Assembly: GCA_027493055.1 (NCBI GenBank)
Contig: JAPUDO010000012.1
Span: 1-64,000 of the forward strand
Source: Niabella sp.
GTDB taxonomy: Bacteria; Bacteroidota; Bacteroidia; Chitinophagales; Chitinophagaceae
Reading direction: 5' to 3'
DNA: 64,000 nucleotides
In this document: positions 35,914 to 46,709 of the stretch, piece after piece
Position numbering within the stretch: the first letter of the stretch is position 1
How the letters are laid out: every line of letters begins with the position of its first letter
Notes under the pieces: generated by a model
Seen by the model: only the letters and a program-made list of their open reading frames with translations
The model's database searches: none
What the model was told of the DNA's origin: nothing
Made by a program: the position numbers and the translations under genes

Positions 35914-37206
35914 TTAATTTTTGATGGCGTGGTCTGCCGGCATATCTTTTCCGGTCCATATTTTTTTCTGGGTCCATTCAGCATTGGGTTTTTTCCAGAA
36001 ATCATCATCCGGTGACAGGCCCAGCACTAAATAGGCAACCGAGCACAAATACAGGCTGCCGGTTGAAATATAATCCTCTCCTATGCCGGGCTGGCTTCCG
36101 TAAATACCAATACGCAACCAACCATTCTGATCGAACGTACCCGAAGCTTCTATTTGATTTTTAATTACACTATACAACGCGCAACGAACCTGCTGTGGCG
36201 TAATTTCAGAGGGGAGCTGATGCAGGAGTGCGATCTGCGAGAGCGACTGAAACGCGCCAAAACGATATGCGAGTGAACGCCCTATAGGAGGATAAGTGCC
36301 TTCGGGAGAGATCAGGCGTTCCTGTACAGCCGCGTAGCGTTGTGCCCGTGTCATCACGAGCGTGTTGATACGCTCATCTTTAAAGCCTGCCTCTGTTAGC
36401 GTCCGGGTTACATCCACCAGCATAGGCTGAATAACAAAACTGTTATAGTAGTCCCAATGAAATGCGGCACCATCGCCATACGCGCCATCACCTTTATACC
36501 AGTTCATGTGCATTCTAATAGCATAATCCATACGCATACGGTCTCCGGAGTTATCAAATTTTAACAAAGCCGCCTCCACAATAGCACTGAACAAAAGCCA
36601 ATTACTTTGTGAAGGAAGGATGACACGGCTGGACTTCAGCTCACGCACTACATTCGCTTTTGTTGTTTCATCAAGACGGCCCCAGAGTTGTACAGGCGCC
36701 CTTAATAAGGCCTGGGCAAGAAATGCGGCATCAACAAGTGGCTGCCCTCCCTTGTTAAAATTCATATAATCCGGAGAACCGGGATCTGTAGCATTTTTAA
36801 TACCTGCCAATGCAAGCTTTATATACTTTTCTCTTAACTGACCTTCAGCAGTAGCGTCGGGCCCAAGCTCCAGCCATGGCGCCATCCCTGAAAGCAAACG
36901 TCCTAATGCCTCCAGATAGGTGTACCGGCTTCTGTCCGTCGCTACTGTTGCAGCTTCTACCGGCATGTTCTTTTTCAATTCGCCTTTGCTCAATGCCTGT
37001 AAAACCGGATCTCCGATTTTTATTAACGTTTGAACAAAATAGGCGCGCTGCTGTAAACCATCCGGCTCCTGTGCTGTAATCTTTTGTTTAACTGCTGTAT
37101 GTTTTGCAGCTTTTACGGGTCTCTGAGCCGGCGCAGCACCGGCAACCAGCATGCTCATCACTAATAAAAACAATCCTGTGTAAGCTTTTACTCTGTCAGA
37201 CATCAT
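35914..37206 (-). CDS. DUF2264 family protein, putative glycoside hydrolase
   Basis: A 430-residue exported protein with an N-terminal signal (GLFLLVMSMLVAGAAPAQ). It has the DUF2264 hallmark NWYKGDGAYGDGAAFHWDYYNSFVIQPML near residue 235, here with conserved Asp, His and Tyr residues. The fold is predicted to be an alpha-helical toroid. Some members are thought to be uronide-active glycosidases, which would suit its place between a phosphoesterase and GH105 genes. I recall but cannot verify a CAZy assignment. Confidence 0.82.
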   Translation of the reverse strand: MMSDRVKAYTGLFLLVMSMLVAGAAPAQRPVKAAKHTAVKQKITAQEPDGLQQRAYFVQTLIKIGDPVLQALSKGELKKNMPVEAATVATDRSRYTYLEALGRLLSGMAPWLELGPDATAEGQLREKYIKLALAGIKNATDPGSPDYMNFNKGGQPLVDAAFLAQALLRAPVQLWGRLDETTKANVVRELKSSRVILPSQSNWLLFSAIVEAALLKFDNSGDRMRMDYAIRMHMNWYKGDGAYGDGAAFHWDYYNSFVIQPMLVDVTRTLTEAGFKDERINTLVMTRAQRYAAVQERLISPEGTYPPIGRSLAYRFGAFQSLSQIALLHQLPSEITPQQVRCALYSVIKNQIEASGTFDQNGWLRIGIYGSQPGIGEDYISTGSLYLCSVAYLVLGLSPDDDFWKKPNAEWTQKKIWTGKDMPADHAIKN

Positions 37207-37234
37207 AGATATATTCTTTGTATAATGCTCCTGT

Positions 37235-38221
37235 TTATTTAGCGCTTAATGTTACATTACTGAATGAGAAATTATGATGAGGGCTTTCATGATACCTTTT
37301 TAAATGAGTGGAATAGGTCTTCACATCCAGGGTTTTATTTTTCTTATTGTATTCAACAATCCTGATATAGCCATTTCCTCCACGCTGCGACCCCACAACG
37401 CCACCCTGAAAGTTTGCGAGCATCTGGTACACTTTGTTCCCATGCGCTCCGTCAGCAACCAATGTACCAACACCTGAATTCAATACATGGCCGCAAACCA
37501 CCATCAATATATTAGGGTGTTTCGACACAAATTTTTCCCATATCTGTGCACCGTTATTCGCGGCAGAGTCGCCTTTTGCTTTTCCAATACCATAACCTGA
37601 CGGTTGCCATTTATCATCACCATCCATTAAGGTACTATCAGAATAAAGATAAGCATGTGTATTCACGATAATAGTTCTGTCGGGATACCGGTCTGCGATC
37701 TTATTCGCCCAATCAAGAACAGCATTGCGGGGGCCAAACTCCAGGGTCATGATCATCCATTTTACACCACCCGCATCCAGCAAGTGGTACATATTATCAA
37801 TTTTACCATGTTCAAAAGCGCCTCCAAATGTTTTATCTTTCTCAAATATTTCTAAAGGAAAATATTTGTTAGCCATCCTGGAATTACGAACATCTGAAGA
37901 TTTACGAGGGGCAGATCCCATATCATGGTTGCCCAATGCCATAGTAAAGGGAATTTTCCCATTGAGCCTGTCCATTATTTTTCTTGCAGCATACCATTCA
38001 GGTGCCGAGTTGTTCTGGGTCATATCACCAACGTGGATCACATAATCAAAATGCTTCTTCTTTGATGCGATCCAGTTTATCTCTTCTTCGTACATTTCAG
38101 GAAAGGACTCTATATAATTCTGCGGATCGGGAATGATCACAAAACGGGAAACCTGAGCATTAATATTCCCGGTCAGCAATATCAGCGCCGCAATTATAAA
38201 AGGATAAATTTTAACTGACAT
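37235..38221 (-). CDS. Secreted calcineurin-like metallophosphoesterase
   Basis: A 328-residue exported protein with a signal peptide (about residues 1-22, ending NAQ). The metallophosphoesterase metal ligands are in order: PDPQNY, HVGDMTQ, ALGNHDMG, TIIVNTHAYLY and VVCGHVLN. Family members cleave phosphomono- or diesters, and PUL-encoded copies may dephosphorylate a glycan decoration. It lies between the sulfatase and DUF2264 genes with short gaps (28-47 bp) on the same strand. The substrate is unknown. Confidence 0.88.
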   Translation of the reverse strand: MSVKIYPFIIAALILLTGNINAQVSRFVIIPDPQNYIESFPEMYEEEINWIASKKKHFDYVIHVGDMTQNNSAPEWYAARKIMDRLNGKIPFTMALGNHDMGSAPRKSSDVRNSRMANKYFPLEIFEKDKTFGGAFEHGKIDNMYHLLDAGGVKWMIMTLEFGPRNAVLDWANKIADRYPDRTIIVNTHAYLYSDSTLMDGDDKWQPSGYGIGKAKGDSAANNGAQIWEKFVSKHPNILMVVCGHVLNSGVGTLVADGAHGNKVYQMLANFQGGVVGSQRGGNGYIRIVEYNKKNKTLDVKTYSTHLKRYHESPHHNFSFSNVTLSAK

Positions 38222-38268
38222 ACTTATAACTTCTTATTATTAAAATCCTTACAGCTTATTGTTACTCA

Positions 38269-39750
38269 TTACTTATCATACAGGCCGGTATTTCCTTTAT
38301 CCCATAAAGGCAACAAACTGTTTAGAATACCAGGATTCGTATCCGCTATATTATTGTTCTCAAAGGGATCGGCTTTATGATCGTATAATTCCAGCGCAGG
38401 TTCTTCATTCCTGAAATACTTTGTGAAGCGGTAATCCTCAGTACGTACAGTTATGCCCCGACTGTAGTAGCTGTAGGCTACATTGCTCCAGTTTTTATCT
38501 GCCGGGTTCCTGATTAATGGCACCAGGCTTTTTCCATCTGTTTTATAAGCCATTTTGATACCACACAGCTCCATTAATGTAGGATATACATCAACAGAAC
38601 TTACGATCTTATTACTACGTGAAGACCCCTTTCGGTCACCAGGTGTTTTGATAACCAAAGGACTTCTAAGCGCCCATTCAGAAAGGGTGTGCTTACCCCA
38701 AACCTTATCGTCACCAAGGTGCCAGCCATGATCGCCCCATATAACCACAATAGTGTTCTGTTCCAGTTTCAATTTCTTTAATTCAGCAAGCACTTTACCT
38801 ACCTGCGCATCCACATAGCTTACGCTGGCATAGTAGGCATGCCTTAGCTTACGGGCATAATTGTCAGATACGGGTTTGTTCAAAGAGGCTTTTTCTTCTC
38901 CCAGCTTATACCCGTTAAACTCTCCACTTTGATGAAAGCTGGCAACATTTACATTCTTTGGAATTTCGGGTGAAGGAGTCAGGGCAATTTCCGATTCGTT
39001 ATACATATCCCAATATTTCTTAGGAGCGTTAAAGGGGAGATGAGGTTTAAAAAAGCCTACGCCAAGAAAAAAGGGCTGGCCTTTAGCTGCTAACTCCTGC
39101 AGTTTCTGAACTGCAAGCCCTGCTGTCAGGCCGTCAGGGTAGCTTTCATCCCCTGCATCAGCGCTTTCGTAAGGTTTTACAGCGCCTTTAAGCGTATTGC
39201 GATTGGTACCGTTAGCATAGCCGAAAAAGGCATTCCATCCTGTTCCCCATTTGCCCGGGTTGAATAACATTTCATTCCAGCTTTCGGGCAATTCCGGTTT
39301 TTCGCTTTTGGGTTGCAGGTACTTATATACATACCCGTCAGGAGAATGGCTGATCTTACCAATGCCTACTGTATAATAGCCACTCCGGCGCAACGCATGG
39401 ATAAACGTTTCGGGCACATCGCTTTTCTTCCTGCCTGCTATTTTATACTCCATAGCTTCATTACCAATATCCTGTACAGAGCGAGGCCACCTGCCGGTGA
39501 GTATACTTGCCCTGGAAGCCCCGCATGTAGGTACGGCAACAAAGTGATTTAAAAATACCACTCCGCCGGAAGCCAGCCTGTCTATGTTTGGAGAATGAAT
39601 ATATTCACGACCATAACACCCCAATTCAGGGCGCAGATCATCTACCGCAATAAAGAGCACATTGAAACGGCCTTCCTGCTTCGGCTTTTGACTATAAACA
39701 AAAGACGTGGCAAAAAATATCGCTATTGATACGATCGCTTTCTTTGTCAT
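38269..39750 (-). CDS. Sulfatase, iduronate-2-sulfatase-like (S1 family)
   Basis: A 493-residue secreted sulfatase with a signal peptide (ending FVYSQ). The metal-binding pair is in AVDDLRPELG (Asp37, Asp38). The formylglycine precursor is Cys76 in CGASRASILTGR, a Cys-type site that needs an anaerobic or FGE-like maturase not encoded here. WGDHGWHLGD and the order of the C-terminal motifs resemble iduronate-2-sulfatases. This suggests removal of a sulfate next to a uronic acid, fitting the GH105 gene downstream. Polymer specificity is inferred. Confidence 0.92.
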   Translation of the reverse strand: MTKKAIVSIAIFFATSFVYSQKPKQEGRFNVLFIAVDDLRPELGCYGREYIHSPNIDRLASGGVVFLNHFVAVPTCGASRASILTGRWPRSVQDIGNEAMEYKIAGRKKSDVPETFIHALRRSGYYTVGIGKISHSPDGYVYKYLQPKSEKPELPESWNEMLFNPGKWGTGWNAFFGYANGTNRNTLKGAVKPYESADAGDESYPDGLTAGLAVQKLQELAAKGQPFFLGVGFFKPHLPFNAPKKYWDMYNESEIALTPSPEIPKNVNVASFHQSGEFNGYKLGEEKASLNKPVSDNYARKLRHAYYASVSYVDAQVGKVLAELKKLKLEQNTIVVIWGDHGWHLGDDKVWGKHTLSEWALRSPLVIKTPGDRKGSSRSNKIVSSVDVYPTLMELCGIKMAYKTDGKSLVPLIRNPADKNWSNVAYSYYSRGITVRTEDYRFTKYFRNEEPALELYDHKADPFENNNIADTNPGILNSLLPLWDKGNTGLYDK

Positions 39751-39788
39751 CTTATACTATTGTACATTAAAAATACACATTCCATCTA

Positions 39789-41594
39789 TCACCATCCCGG
39801 AGCCTGGGTTAAATTCGGGGAATTCAGGATCTCATCCTTCTTTATCGGCATTAAGTACATTTCGGGTCTGAAAATACGCTTTCTTGCTTCACTTACAATT
39901 GATATCTCTTCATAAGTAAAAACACGGTTGGTGGCTGTACCGGTATTTGTGATCTTCATCGCCATGTTGTTTTTGTTCAGGGAATCTACAGCGATCATCC
40001 ACCTCCGCACATCATAAAAGCGACTATCTTCAAAAGCCAGCTCTATTCTACGCTCATTCCTGACGATCTCTCTCATTTCTTCTTTTGTCATACCAGATTT
40101 TAAACCATACATGTTATCCGGGCCGGCGTCTATGCCTGCACGTTCCCTGATCTTTTTGATCATTTCATAAGCCTCAGCAATATGCCCTGCTTCATTGCTC
40201 GCCTCGGCATAATTAAGTAAGATCTCGGCATAGCGAAGTAAAGGTGCAGACCGTTCTACCCTGGTCTTATTCACATTTGAAGTTTCTTCCTTACACATCT
40301 TCCGGCAGTAGTAGCCTGTAGAAGTAACGCCTGTAGATGAAGTGAAAGCAAGATCTAATCCATCATTTGTTTTTCCCGGCCCGTTATATGTCCATACCTC
40401 TTCTAATGTAGCTGTGTTCCTTGACCATTTTGAGCCATTATACATTACAGAATAACCCAGGCGCGGATCCCTGTTGGCATAGGGGTTCTGAGGGTTATAT
40501 CCTGATCCGGGTTCGCTGATCGCCTTGCCATTTTTCATGGGAAAACAGTTTACGAGGTTATGAGTAGGATGACCATAAGATCCTCCCGACCGGGTGAGCG
40601 GGTTCCAGAAATTCTCATATTCAAAATTAGATGTCTGAGGTATAAAAAAGACCAGCTCGGTAGTGATTTTCTTAATAAATAAATCGTAAAAACCATAGCC
40701 GGGTTTTGTAGTATTGTCTATCTCCAGGGTATAATATCCGGAATGGATCACCGCCCTGGCAGCATCTGCAGCTTTTTGCCAGCGGTTTTGATCGTAATTG
40801 TGATAAGTAGCTGCTTTAATTCTTTCGTCTAACTGATCCTGTACCCGGTACTGAGATTTGATATTCATTAACCCCCCGTTAAACAAAGGACTTGCGGCAA
40901 ATAAAAGAACGCGGGATTTTAAACCGAGGCAAGCTCCCTTTGTAACCCTTCCAAAATCTTTCGGATCGTACTGCTCGGGGGCAGGCACCAGCTTTTCAGC
41001 TCCTTCCAACTCCTTCACTACGTAATTCACACATTCCTCATAAGGTGTTCTGGGTACATTCAAATCGGCCTCTGCATCAAAAACAACATCACCCAAAACC
41101 GGAACAGCACCAAAAGCATTCAATAAGTAGGAATAATACCATGCCCTCAAAAAACGGGCTTCTCCTTCTAACCGGGCCCTCAACTGCTCATCGAGCGGCA
41201 TATCATTAATATGGCTCAGGAACAGGTTAACCCTTCTTATATTCCTGTAGGGTACCACCCACATATTCCAGATCTGGGCATTATAGTTGGCAGAAGGGGA
41301 AAGCGTTGCATTTACAAATGCCGACACCTGCTGCGTATTCCCATAATACCTCGATTCTTCGTCATCTACTGTTTGTTCTTTATTGGTTTGCCCATTATAG
41401 TCTCTTTTTATAAAAGAGAACCTGGTGTCTGCATATATAGAGTTGAGGAACTCAAATATCTTGGTACTATCACTGAAAACCTGAGCTTCATCAATAACCT
41501 CCAGGTTCTTGGATTTATCTAAAAAATCTCCCTTTTTACATGACACGTACAACAATAATAAAACTACAATACCAAAAAAATAATGCTTTTTCAT
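39789..41594 (-). CDS. RagB/SusD family lipoprotein (second pair)
   Basis: A 601-residue outer-membrane lipoprotein. It has a signal and lipobox (LLLYVSCKKGDFLDK), the helical SusD core (LEGEARFLRAWYYSYLLNAFG) and the C-terminal NERRIELAFEDSRFYDVRRW signature. It pairs with the SusC gene 28 bp upstream and precedes the sulfatase gene by 39 bp. It shares the long-loop form of the other SusD here (44951) but is clearly a different sequence, so the two pairs probably bind different parts of the substrate. Confidence 0.94.
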   Translation of the reverse strand: MKKHYFFGIVVLLLLYVSCKKGDFLDKSKNLEVIDEAQVFSDSTKIFEFLNSIYADTRFSFIKRDYNGQTNKEQTVDDEESRYYGNTQQVSAFVNATLSPSANYNAQIWNMWVVPYRNIRRVNLFLSHINDMPLDEQLRARLEGEARFLRAWYYSYLLNAFGAVPVLGDVVFDAEADLNVPRTPYEECVNYVVKELEGAEKLVPAPEQYDPKDFGRVTKGACLGLKSRVLLFAASPLFNGGLMNIKSQYRVQDQLDERIKAATYHNYDQNRWQKAADAARAVIHSGYYTLEIDNTTKPGYGFYDLFIKKITTELVFFIPQTSNFEYENFWNPLTRSGGSYGHPTHNLVNCFPMKNGKAISEPGSGYNPQNPYANRDPRLGYSVMYNGSKWSRNTATLEEVWTYNGPGKTNDGLDLAFTSSTGVTSTGYYCRKMCKEETSNVNKTRVERSAPLLRYAEILLNYAEASNEAGHIAEAYEMIKKIRERAGIDAGPDNMYGLKSGMTKEEMREIVRNERRIELAFEDSRFYDVRRWMIAVDSLNKNNMAMKITNTGTATNRVFTYEEISIVSEARKRIFRPEMYLMPIKKDEILNSPNLTQAPGW

Positions 41595-41621
41595 AATCGA
41601 AATTTTAAACCATTACTATCA

Positions 41622-44600
41622 TTAAAAAGTAAGGGAGGCTCCAATATTTAATGTGCGCTGTGGCGGATAAACAGACCGGTCGTTTCCTGAAGCTGCCTCC
41701 GGATCAAACTGATATAGTTTTGACAGCTTAGACCAGGTAAGTAAGTTATATCCCGAAATATAGATCTTTACATCCTGGAACTTCAGCTTATTTCCCCAGT
41801 TCCTGGGAAGCGAATAGCCAAGTTCTAAAGTTTTCAAACGGAGATAATCGCCCGGGATCAGCCAAAAAGTTGACGCATAATTAGTCCCTTCTGAAGTATT
41901 ATTGACCGACAACCTCGGGTATTTTGCATCGTCGCCCAACTCAGGTGTCCAGGCTTGTTTATGAATGGGCTGCATATTTGACAGGAATGCCTGTATGGCG
42001 CCCTGCCTTGCTCTGAACGAAAAGTTTTTTGCGCCCTGTAAGAGAAAACTGATACTAAGATTTTTATAGCTGCCTCCTAAGGACAATCCGTAAGTGGTAG
42101 TAGGGAAGTTCGGCTTCCCGAAAAACGCTCTGTCATTTTCCGTAATTGTTCCATCTCCATCATAGTCTTCGAACTTCAGATCTCCCGGCAATGCCCCAGC
42201 TGTAGGCTTCACCACGTTTGGATCGTTTATATCGCCCAGAGAATAAAATCCTATCCATTTATAAACCAATAGCTGTCCCATGCTCTGGCCGGTTGATTGT
42301 TGCCAGGGAGCATCCAGATTCGCCGGTTCATCCAATTCCAGAACCTTATCTTTTACATAAGAATAATTGGCATTGATAAAGTAGCTGAAATCATTTCCCT
42401 TCCGGTTCTTGAATGAGAGCTCTGCCTCATAGCCTGAATTTTTCACTCTGCCCTTATTCGCTTTGGGAAGAGCTACGCCAATCATATTGGGTACACTTTC
42501 CCTGCTAATAATGATATCATAACGCAGGTGATCAAAATAATCAATATTTAAGGACAGCTTATCTTTTATAAAAGAAAATTCTGACCCAACATTAAACTTA
42601 CGTTCTTTTTCCCAGGAAACATTGTCATTTCCCAACGCCTTTTCCCTCAGCAGCTTTAAAACAGATGTTCCTCCCGAAGTACCGAAAACAAGGCCCGGAT
42701 AATAGTTTGCATCGCCGGCTTCGGAACCTGTTGCATAAATAAATTCGTGAACATAGGTAGTCTGAATTCCAGAGCCTATATTATCGCTACCCACTATTCC
42801 GTAAGACCCTTTTATTTTCCAACGGCTCAACCAGCTTCTCAATGGTTTCATAAATGATTCTTCTGTAATATTCCAGCCCAATGATCCTGATGGAAAGAAT
42901 CCATATTTTTTTCTTGCAGCGAACACATCCGAACCGTTATAAGCGCCGTTAAACTCAAGCAAATATTTTTGCCTGAAGTCGTAACCAAAGCGTGCTGCAT
43001 AGCCCCGCGTATTAGAAGGTATATAGTTACTTGTAACAGCAGAGCTGGAGCTTACAGATGTTTGCCGGTTGACCAAAAACATACCTATAAAATGATGATC
43101 GGAAAAACGCCTGTCATAATTCAGGAAAGCCTGCAGGTTCAATCTTCTTAAAGGATTGCCGGCATTATATGTTAAAGTGGGATCAACAATCCTGTAAACA
43201 TTATCATTCCAAAGCTGATAGGAATCTGTTTCCCTGTCATAGCTATACGATGGGAAAGAGCTAGGTGCGTTATTATCAGGAACACCCATATTACGGCTAA
43301 ATGACTGTAAGGAGGCATAGGAAACAACCCCTTTTAAAGATAAGCCCTTTGTAATAAAATCTAATTTTTGCGAAGCATTCGACGCTAAATAAATATTATT
43401 CTCAAAACTCCTGTTATACCCGTTATAGGTAAGCCTGCCCACAACATTGTTCTCACCTCCCAATCCCGGGCTGATTTCTTTTACAGGGTGATTGAATGTG
43501 CCATTAGGATTATAAACAGCATAAGCGAATGGCGACAGGGTTCTGAAATTTATATAATCCTGGAACAGGTCTGTGTGCGGATTGGGGGCATTTCTTTCCC
43601 CGTTGTTACCATAAAGGTCAATCCGGATATCAAGCGTTTTTGAAGCCTTTATGTCTAAGTTCGACCGGTAGTTAAATCGTTTATAATAAAAGTCTGTTCG
43701 TAATCCGTTCCGCGAGCCAAAATCATTAAGCATACCATTTTGCCATAAATATCCTCCTGAAATAAAATACTTAACATTCTGGCTTCCGCCGCTAATATCT
43801 ATATTGGTTCTGTTAGTGGTGCTGAAATCCCTGAACAGGGTTTCTTTCCAATCCACATTCGGATGTCCCCAGGGATCTTCTCCTGACTTAAACAACCTTA
43901 AATCTTCATCTGAAAAACGGCGCTGGGGTAAGGGCGTATTGAGATATATACTGTCATTTACCTGTGCCTGGTTGTATAATAAAGCTGATTCGTATGCATC
44001 AAGCACTTTAGGGAATATAGTCGGCTGCGAGAAACTTAATTCCGAACGGGCGCTAACTTTTGGCTTACCAACCTTTCCCCTTTTAGTTGTTACCAAAACA
44101 ACTCCATTGGCCCCTTTAATACCGAAGATGGCTGTCGTTGAAGCGTCCTTTAGTATACTGATCGTTTCAATCTCATTAGCGTCAAGGCGTGAAAACTGAT
44201 TATAAGAATATTCGATATCATCCACCAGGATCAACGGGCTGTTATCTCCGTTAGGGGAACTGCGCCCTCTTATAAAAAACGCGGCTCCATCATCGCCGGG
44301 CACACCAGTTCGCTGCTGCGAAGAAAATCCGGGGATCCTGCCACTTAAAGCATTTTGTAAACTTGGCGTGGGAATATTTTGTATCTCATCACCCTTAATA
44401 GAAGAAACAGCTCCGGTAAGGGTAACTTTCTTTTGTTTTCCATACCCCACTATAACTATATCTTCCAGCTCTGATGCGCTTTGGTCAATTTCCAATGTAA
44501 TATTGAGCTCTTCAGCTGATGATATACTTACCTCCTTTGATTCATGCCCTACAGCAGCCACTACAATAGTTTGCGACTTGCCGGACAACTTAATTTCAAA

Positions 44601-44771
44601 GTACCCTTTTTCATCGGCTGATGTGCCATTACCCGGCAAATCTTTTTCAGTTATGGAAGCGCCCGGTAACGGACCTTTTTCATCTTTTACCCATCCTTTT
44701 ATAAGTTGAGCATTGCTAAAAAGAGTAAAAAAAGCAAGGATCAAGGTGAAGAAAAAATATTTCATCCGCAT
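41622..44771 (-). CDS. SusC/RagA family TonB-dependent transporter (second pair)
   Basis: An outer-membrane transporter of 1049 residues with a signal peptide (KYFFFTLILAFFTLFSNAQ) and a carboxypeptidase-D-like N-terminal domain (IKGWVKDEKGPLPGASITE). The plug has IVGYGKQKKVTLTGAVSS and the SusC box RGRSSPNGDNSPLILVDD, and the barrel ends NIGASLTF. The frame is open 40 codons further upstream, but that part is not signal-like. ATG 44771 or 44765 is the likely start. About 180 bp separate it from the previous SusD gene, enough for an internal promoter. Confidence 0.94.
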   Translation of the reverse strand: MRMKYFFFTLILAFFTLFSNAQLIKGWVKDEKGPLPGASITEKDLPGNGTSADEKGYFEIKLSGKSQTIVVAAVGHESKEVSISSAEELNITLEIDQSASELEDIVIVGYGKQKKVTLTGAVSSIKGDEIQNIPTPSLQNALSGRIPGFSSQQRTGVPGDDGAAFFIRGRSSPNGDNSPLILVDDIEYSYNQFSRLDANEIETISILKDASTTAIFGIKGANGVVLVTTKRGKVGKPKVSARSELSFSQPTIFPKVLDAYESALLYNQAQVNDSIYLNTPLPQRRFSDEDLRLFKSGEDPWGHPNVDWKETLFRDFSTTNRTNIDISGGSQNVKYFISGGYLWQNGMLNDFGSRNGLRTDFYYKRFNYRSNLDIKASKTLDIRIDLYGNNGERNAPNPHTDLFQDYINFRTLSPFAYAVYNPNGTFNHPVKEISPGLGGENNVVGRLTYNGYNRSFENNIYLASNASQKLDFITKGLSLKGVVSYASLQSFSRNMGVPDNNAPSSFPSYSYDRETDSYQLWNDNVYRIVDPTLTYNAGNPLRRLNLQAFLNYDRRFSDHHFIGMFLVNRQTSVSSSSAVTSNYIPSNTRGYAARFGYDFRQKYLLEFNGAYNGSDVFAARKKYGFFPSGSLGWNITEESFMKPLRSWLSRWKIKGSYGIVGSDNIGSGIQTTYVHEFIYATGSEAGDANYYPGLVFGTSGGTSVLKLLREKALGNDNVSWEKERKFNVGSEFSFIKDKLSLNIDYFDHLRYDIIISRESVPNMIGVALPKANKGRVKNSGYEAELSFKNRKGNDFSYFINANYSYVKDKVLELDEPANLDAPWQQSTGQSMGQLLVYKWIGFYSLGDINDPNVVKPTAGALPGDLKFEDYDGDGTITENDRAFFGKPNFPTTTYGLSLGGSYKNLSISFLLQGAKNFSFRARQGAIQAFLSNMQPIHKQAWTPELGDDAKYPRLSVNNTSEGTNYASTFWLIPGDYLRLKTLELGYSLPRNWGNKLKFQDVKIYISGYNLLTWSKLSKLYQFDPEAASGNDRSVYPPQRTLNIGASLTF

Positions 44772-44950
44772 ATTTTTTTTATTTGCCGTTAAGTGGCCAT
44801 TTTTTTGGCCGGATGGAACTACGCGTATACATTCTCCAATCCGAAGGACTCCTTTTGGAGTTTGAGAATAATTTATCATGCTTCGTTTCATGAACTTATA
44901 TTTATCTATTAAGCTAACCGCATACTATTTGGTACCTGGATATAAGAGCC

Positions 44951-46699
44951 TTACCATCCTTCGTTCTGAATAAAGCTTTTATTCTTTGAAATTTCACTGT
45001 AAGGAATAGGCATCCTGTACAACCGCTGATTGAACTTAACATTTGCTACTTCCTGCTGTGCATACGTGAATGAGTTATTTGCAGCTTTAGTAATCGATAT
45101 GCCATGAAGTTTCCCGTTAAGCGCATCTCCGGCAACTTTCCAACGCCGCAAATCCCAGAATCGATGTTCTTCGAAAGCCAGCTCCACCCTTCGTTCCTTC
45201 CGGATAAGCGTGCGCATTTCTTCCTGAGTAATTCCCGTCTTTATTCCATACCTGTTTGCAGCAACCTTACTGGGTTCTATTTTTGCCCTTTTCCTTAATT
45301 CGATAATACTTTTTACAGCTTCTTCTGTTTGCCCCATTTCATTAACTGCTTCTGCATAATTCAAATAGGCTTCAGCTAAACGGAAAATAATGAAGTTGTG
45401 AAACTGGGTGGTGTAAGTAGTATTCGTATTGGTGGGGTTATCGAAATAGCCCATAAACTTTCTGAGATAATAACCGGTTTTCGTTTGTATAGCAGTGCCA
45501 CCAGGCCGGTCTTTTCCTCCGTTGTAGGTTTCAACAACACCGGGAGTAGCTAACCACCTGCGGCCATTATACAACACCGTCCACCCTAACCTCGGATCCC
45601 TTTTAGCGTATGGATCAGTATTAGCATATACGGTACCCGGCTCAGAAATATTTCTGCCTGTCGTGTCTGTAAATGCATCCACTAATTCCTGTGTAGGGCT
45701 TGTATATCCTCTGCTGACAACAGTTGGGGAAGCGAAACCAACAGGGCCATGATTTTGTTCAAGATTCGCAGTTTTGGCTTTTAAATTAGCAAGAAATACT
45801 TCTTTAGGATTGATCGTTGTAAAAACATCCCTGAATTCTGCCTGAAGCGTCAGGCCCTTTTGTGAAGCATAATCTAAAAGATCTTTTGCGGCTTTTGCTG
45901 CACTATCCCACCTGGATGGCTTATAATCAAGATAACTGTTCAATTTCCTCAGGTTCTCATTCTGCTCAAAGCCACCGCCATTAAATAACGGGCTTGCAGC
46001 ATATAATAATACCCTGCTTTTTAATGCCAGTGCTGCCGCTTTTCCCACCCTTCCCCAATAGTTCACATCCATTGGATCTGTGCGCAGAGAGTCTTGGATA
46101 GCGTCGCACTCGTTAACTATATAGTTAATACATTCTTCATAAGTGCTTCGTGGTAATTGCAAATTATCTTTTAAAGAAAAAACCTGGTCTCCGATAAGTG
46201 GTACTCCTCCATATCGCCTGACCAATTCCCAGTAACACATGGCTCTTATAAAACGTCCTTCGGCTTTCCAATACTTACGTAAAGCTTCATAGGAACCATC
46301 AGCTGTAACTTTAAATGGTATCTTATGAATATTCATGAGTAGAATATTGACCGCCCTGATGCCTTCATAGCCTTTTGCAAAAAATGCATCGGGATAATTC
46401 TGGGCATTTAAATAACCATTGGCGAAATAAGCAACCGAAGAGCTGTTCCTTGACGGAATGGCATCGTCAGTGGCAGCATCTAAAAAATCTCCTCCTATCC
46501 GGTCAAACCCATCCGGCAAATAGTTATAAAGATTATTTACAAATTGCGTTGCATAGGTACCAAGGCTATCAGTAACATCCCATACGAGATCTTCGTCAAT
46601 ATCATTAGCCCTTCTGTCCTCAATGTCCTTCTTGCAGGATACGGCAATAATACTCGCTGTCAGCACAAATAAGCATATTAACAGTAATCTGTTTAGCAT
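44951..46699 (-). CDS. RagB/SusD family lipoprotein (first pair)
   Basis: A 582-residue lipoprotein, with lipobox near ASIIAVSCKKDIED. The SusD helical repeats are visible (YWKAEGRFIRAMCYWELVRRYGG) and it ends with KERRVELAFEEHRFWDLRRWK and MPIPYSEI. It lies 10 bp after the first SusC gene and so is translated with it. It should cover that transporter as the substrate-binding lid on the cell surface. Ligand is unknown; PUL context suggests a sulfated, uronate-containing glycan. Confidence 0.94.
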   Translation of the reverse strand: MLNRLLLICLFVLTASIIAVSCKKDIEDRRANDIDEDLVWDVTDSLGTYATQFVNNLYNYLPDGFDRIGGDFLDAATDDAIPSRNSSSVAYFANGYLNAQNYPDAFFAKGYEGIRAVNILLMNIHKIPFKVTADGSYEALRKYWKAEGRFIRAMCYWELVRRYGGVPLIGDQVFSLKDNLQLPRSTYEECINYIVNECDAIQDSLRTDPMDVNYWGRVGKAAALALKSRVLLYAASPLFNGGGFEQNENLRKLNSYLDYKPSRWDSAAKAAKDLLDYASQKGLTLQAEFRDVFTTINPKEVFLANLKAKTANLEQNHGPVGFASPTVVSRGYTSPTQELVDAFTDTTGRNISEPGTVYANTDPYAKRDPRLGWTVLYNGRRWLATPGVVETYNGGKDRPGGTAIQTKTGYYLRKFMGYFDNPTNTNTTYTTQFHNFIIFRLAEAYLNYAEAVNEMGQTEEAVKSIIELRKRAKIEPSKVAANRYGIKTGITQEEMRTLIRKERRVELAFEEHRFWDLRRWKVAGDALNGKLHGISITKAANNSFTYAQQEVANVKFNQRLYRMPIPYSEISKNKSFIQNEGW

Positions 46700-46709
46700 A
46701 GCATTATAT

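Noticed and set aside
44806-44820. A 15-mer (TGGCCGGATGGAACT) shared with 62951-62965
   Set aside because: An exact 15-mer match between two places in 64 kb is about what chance gives, and the flanks do not match.
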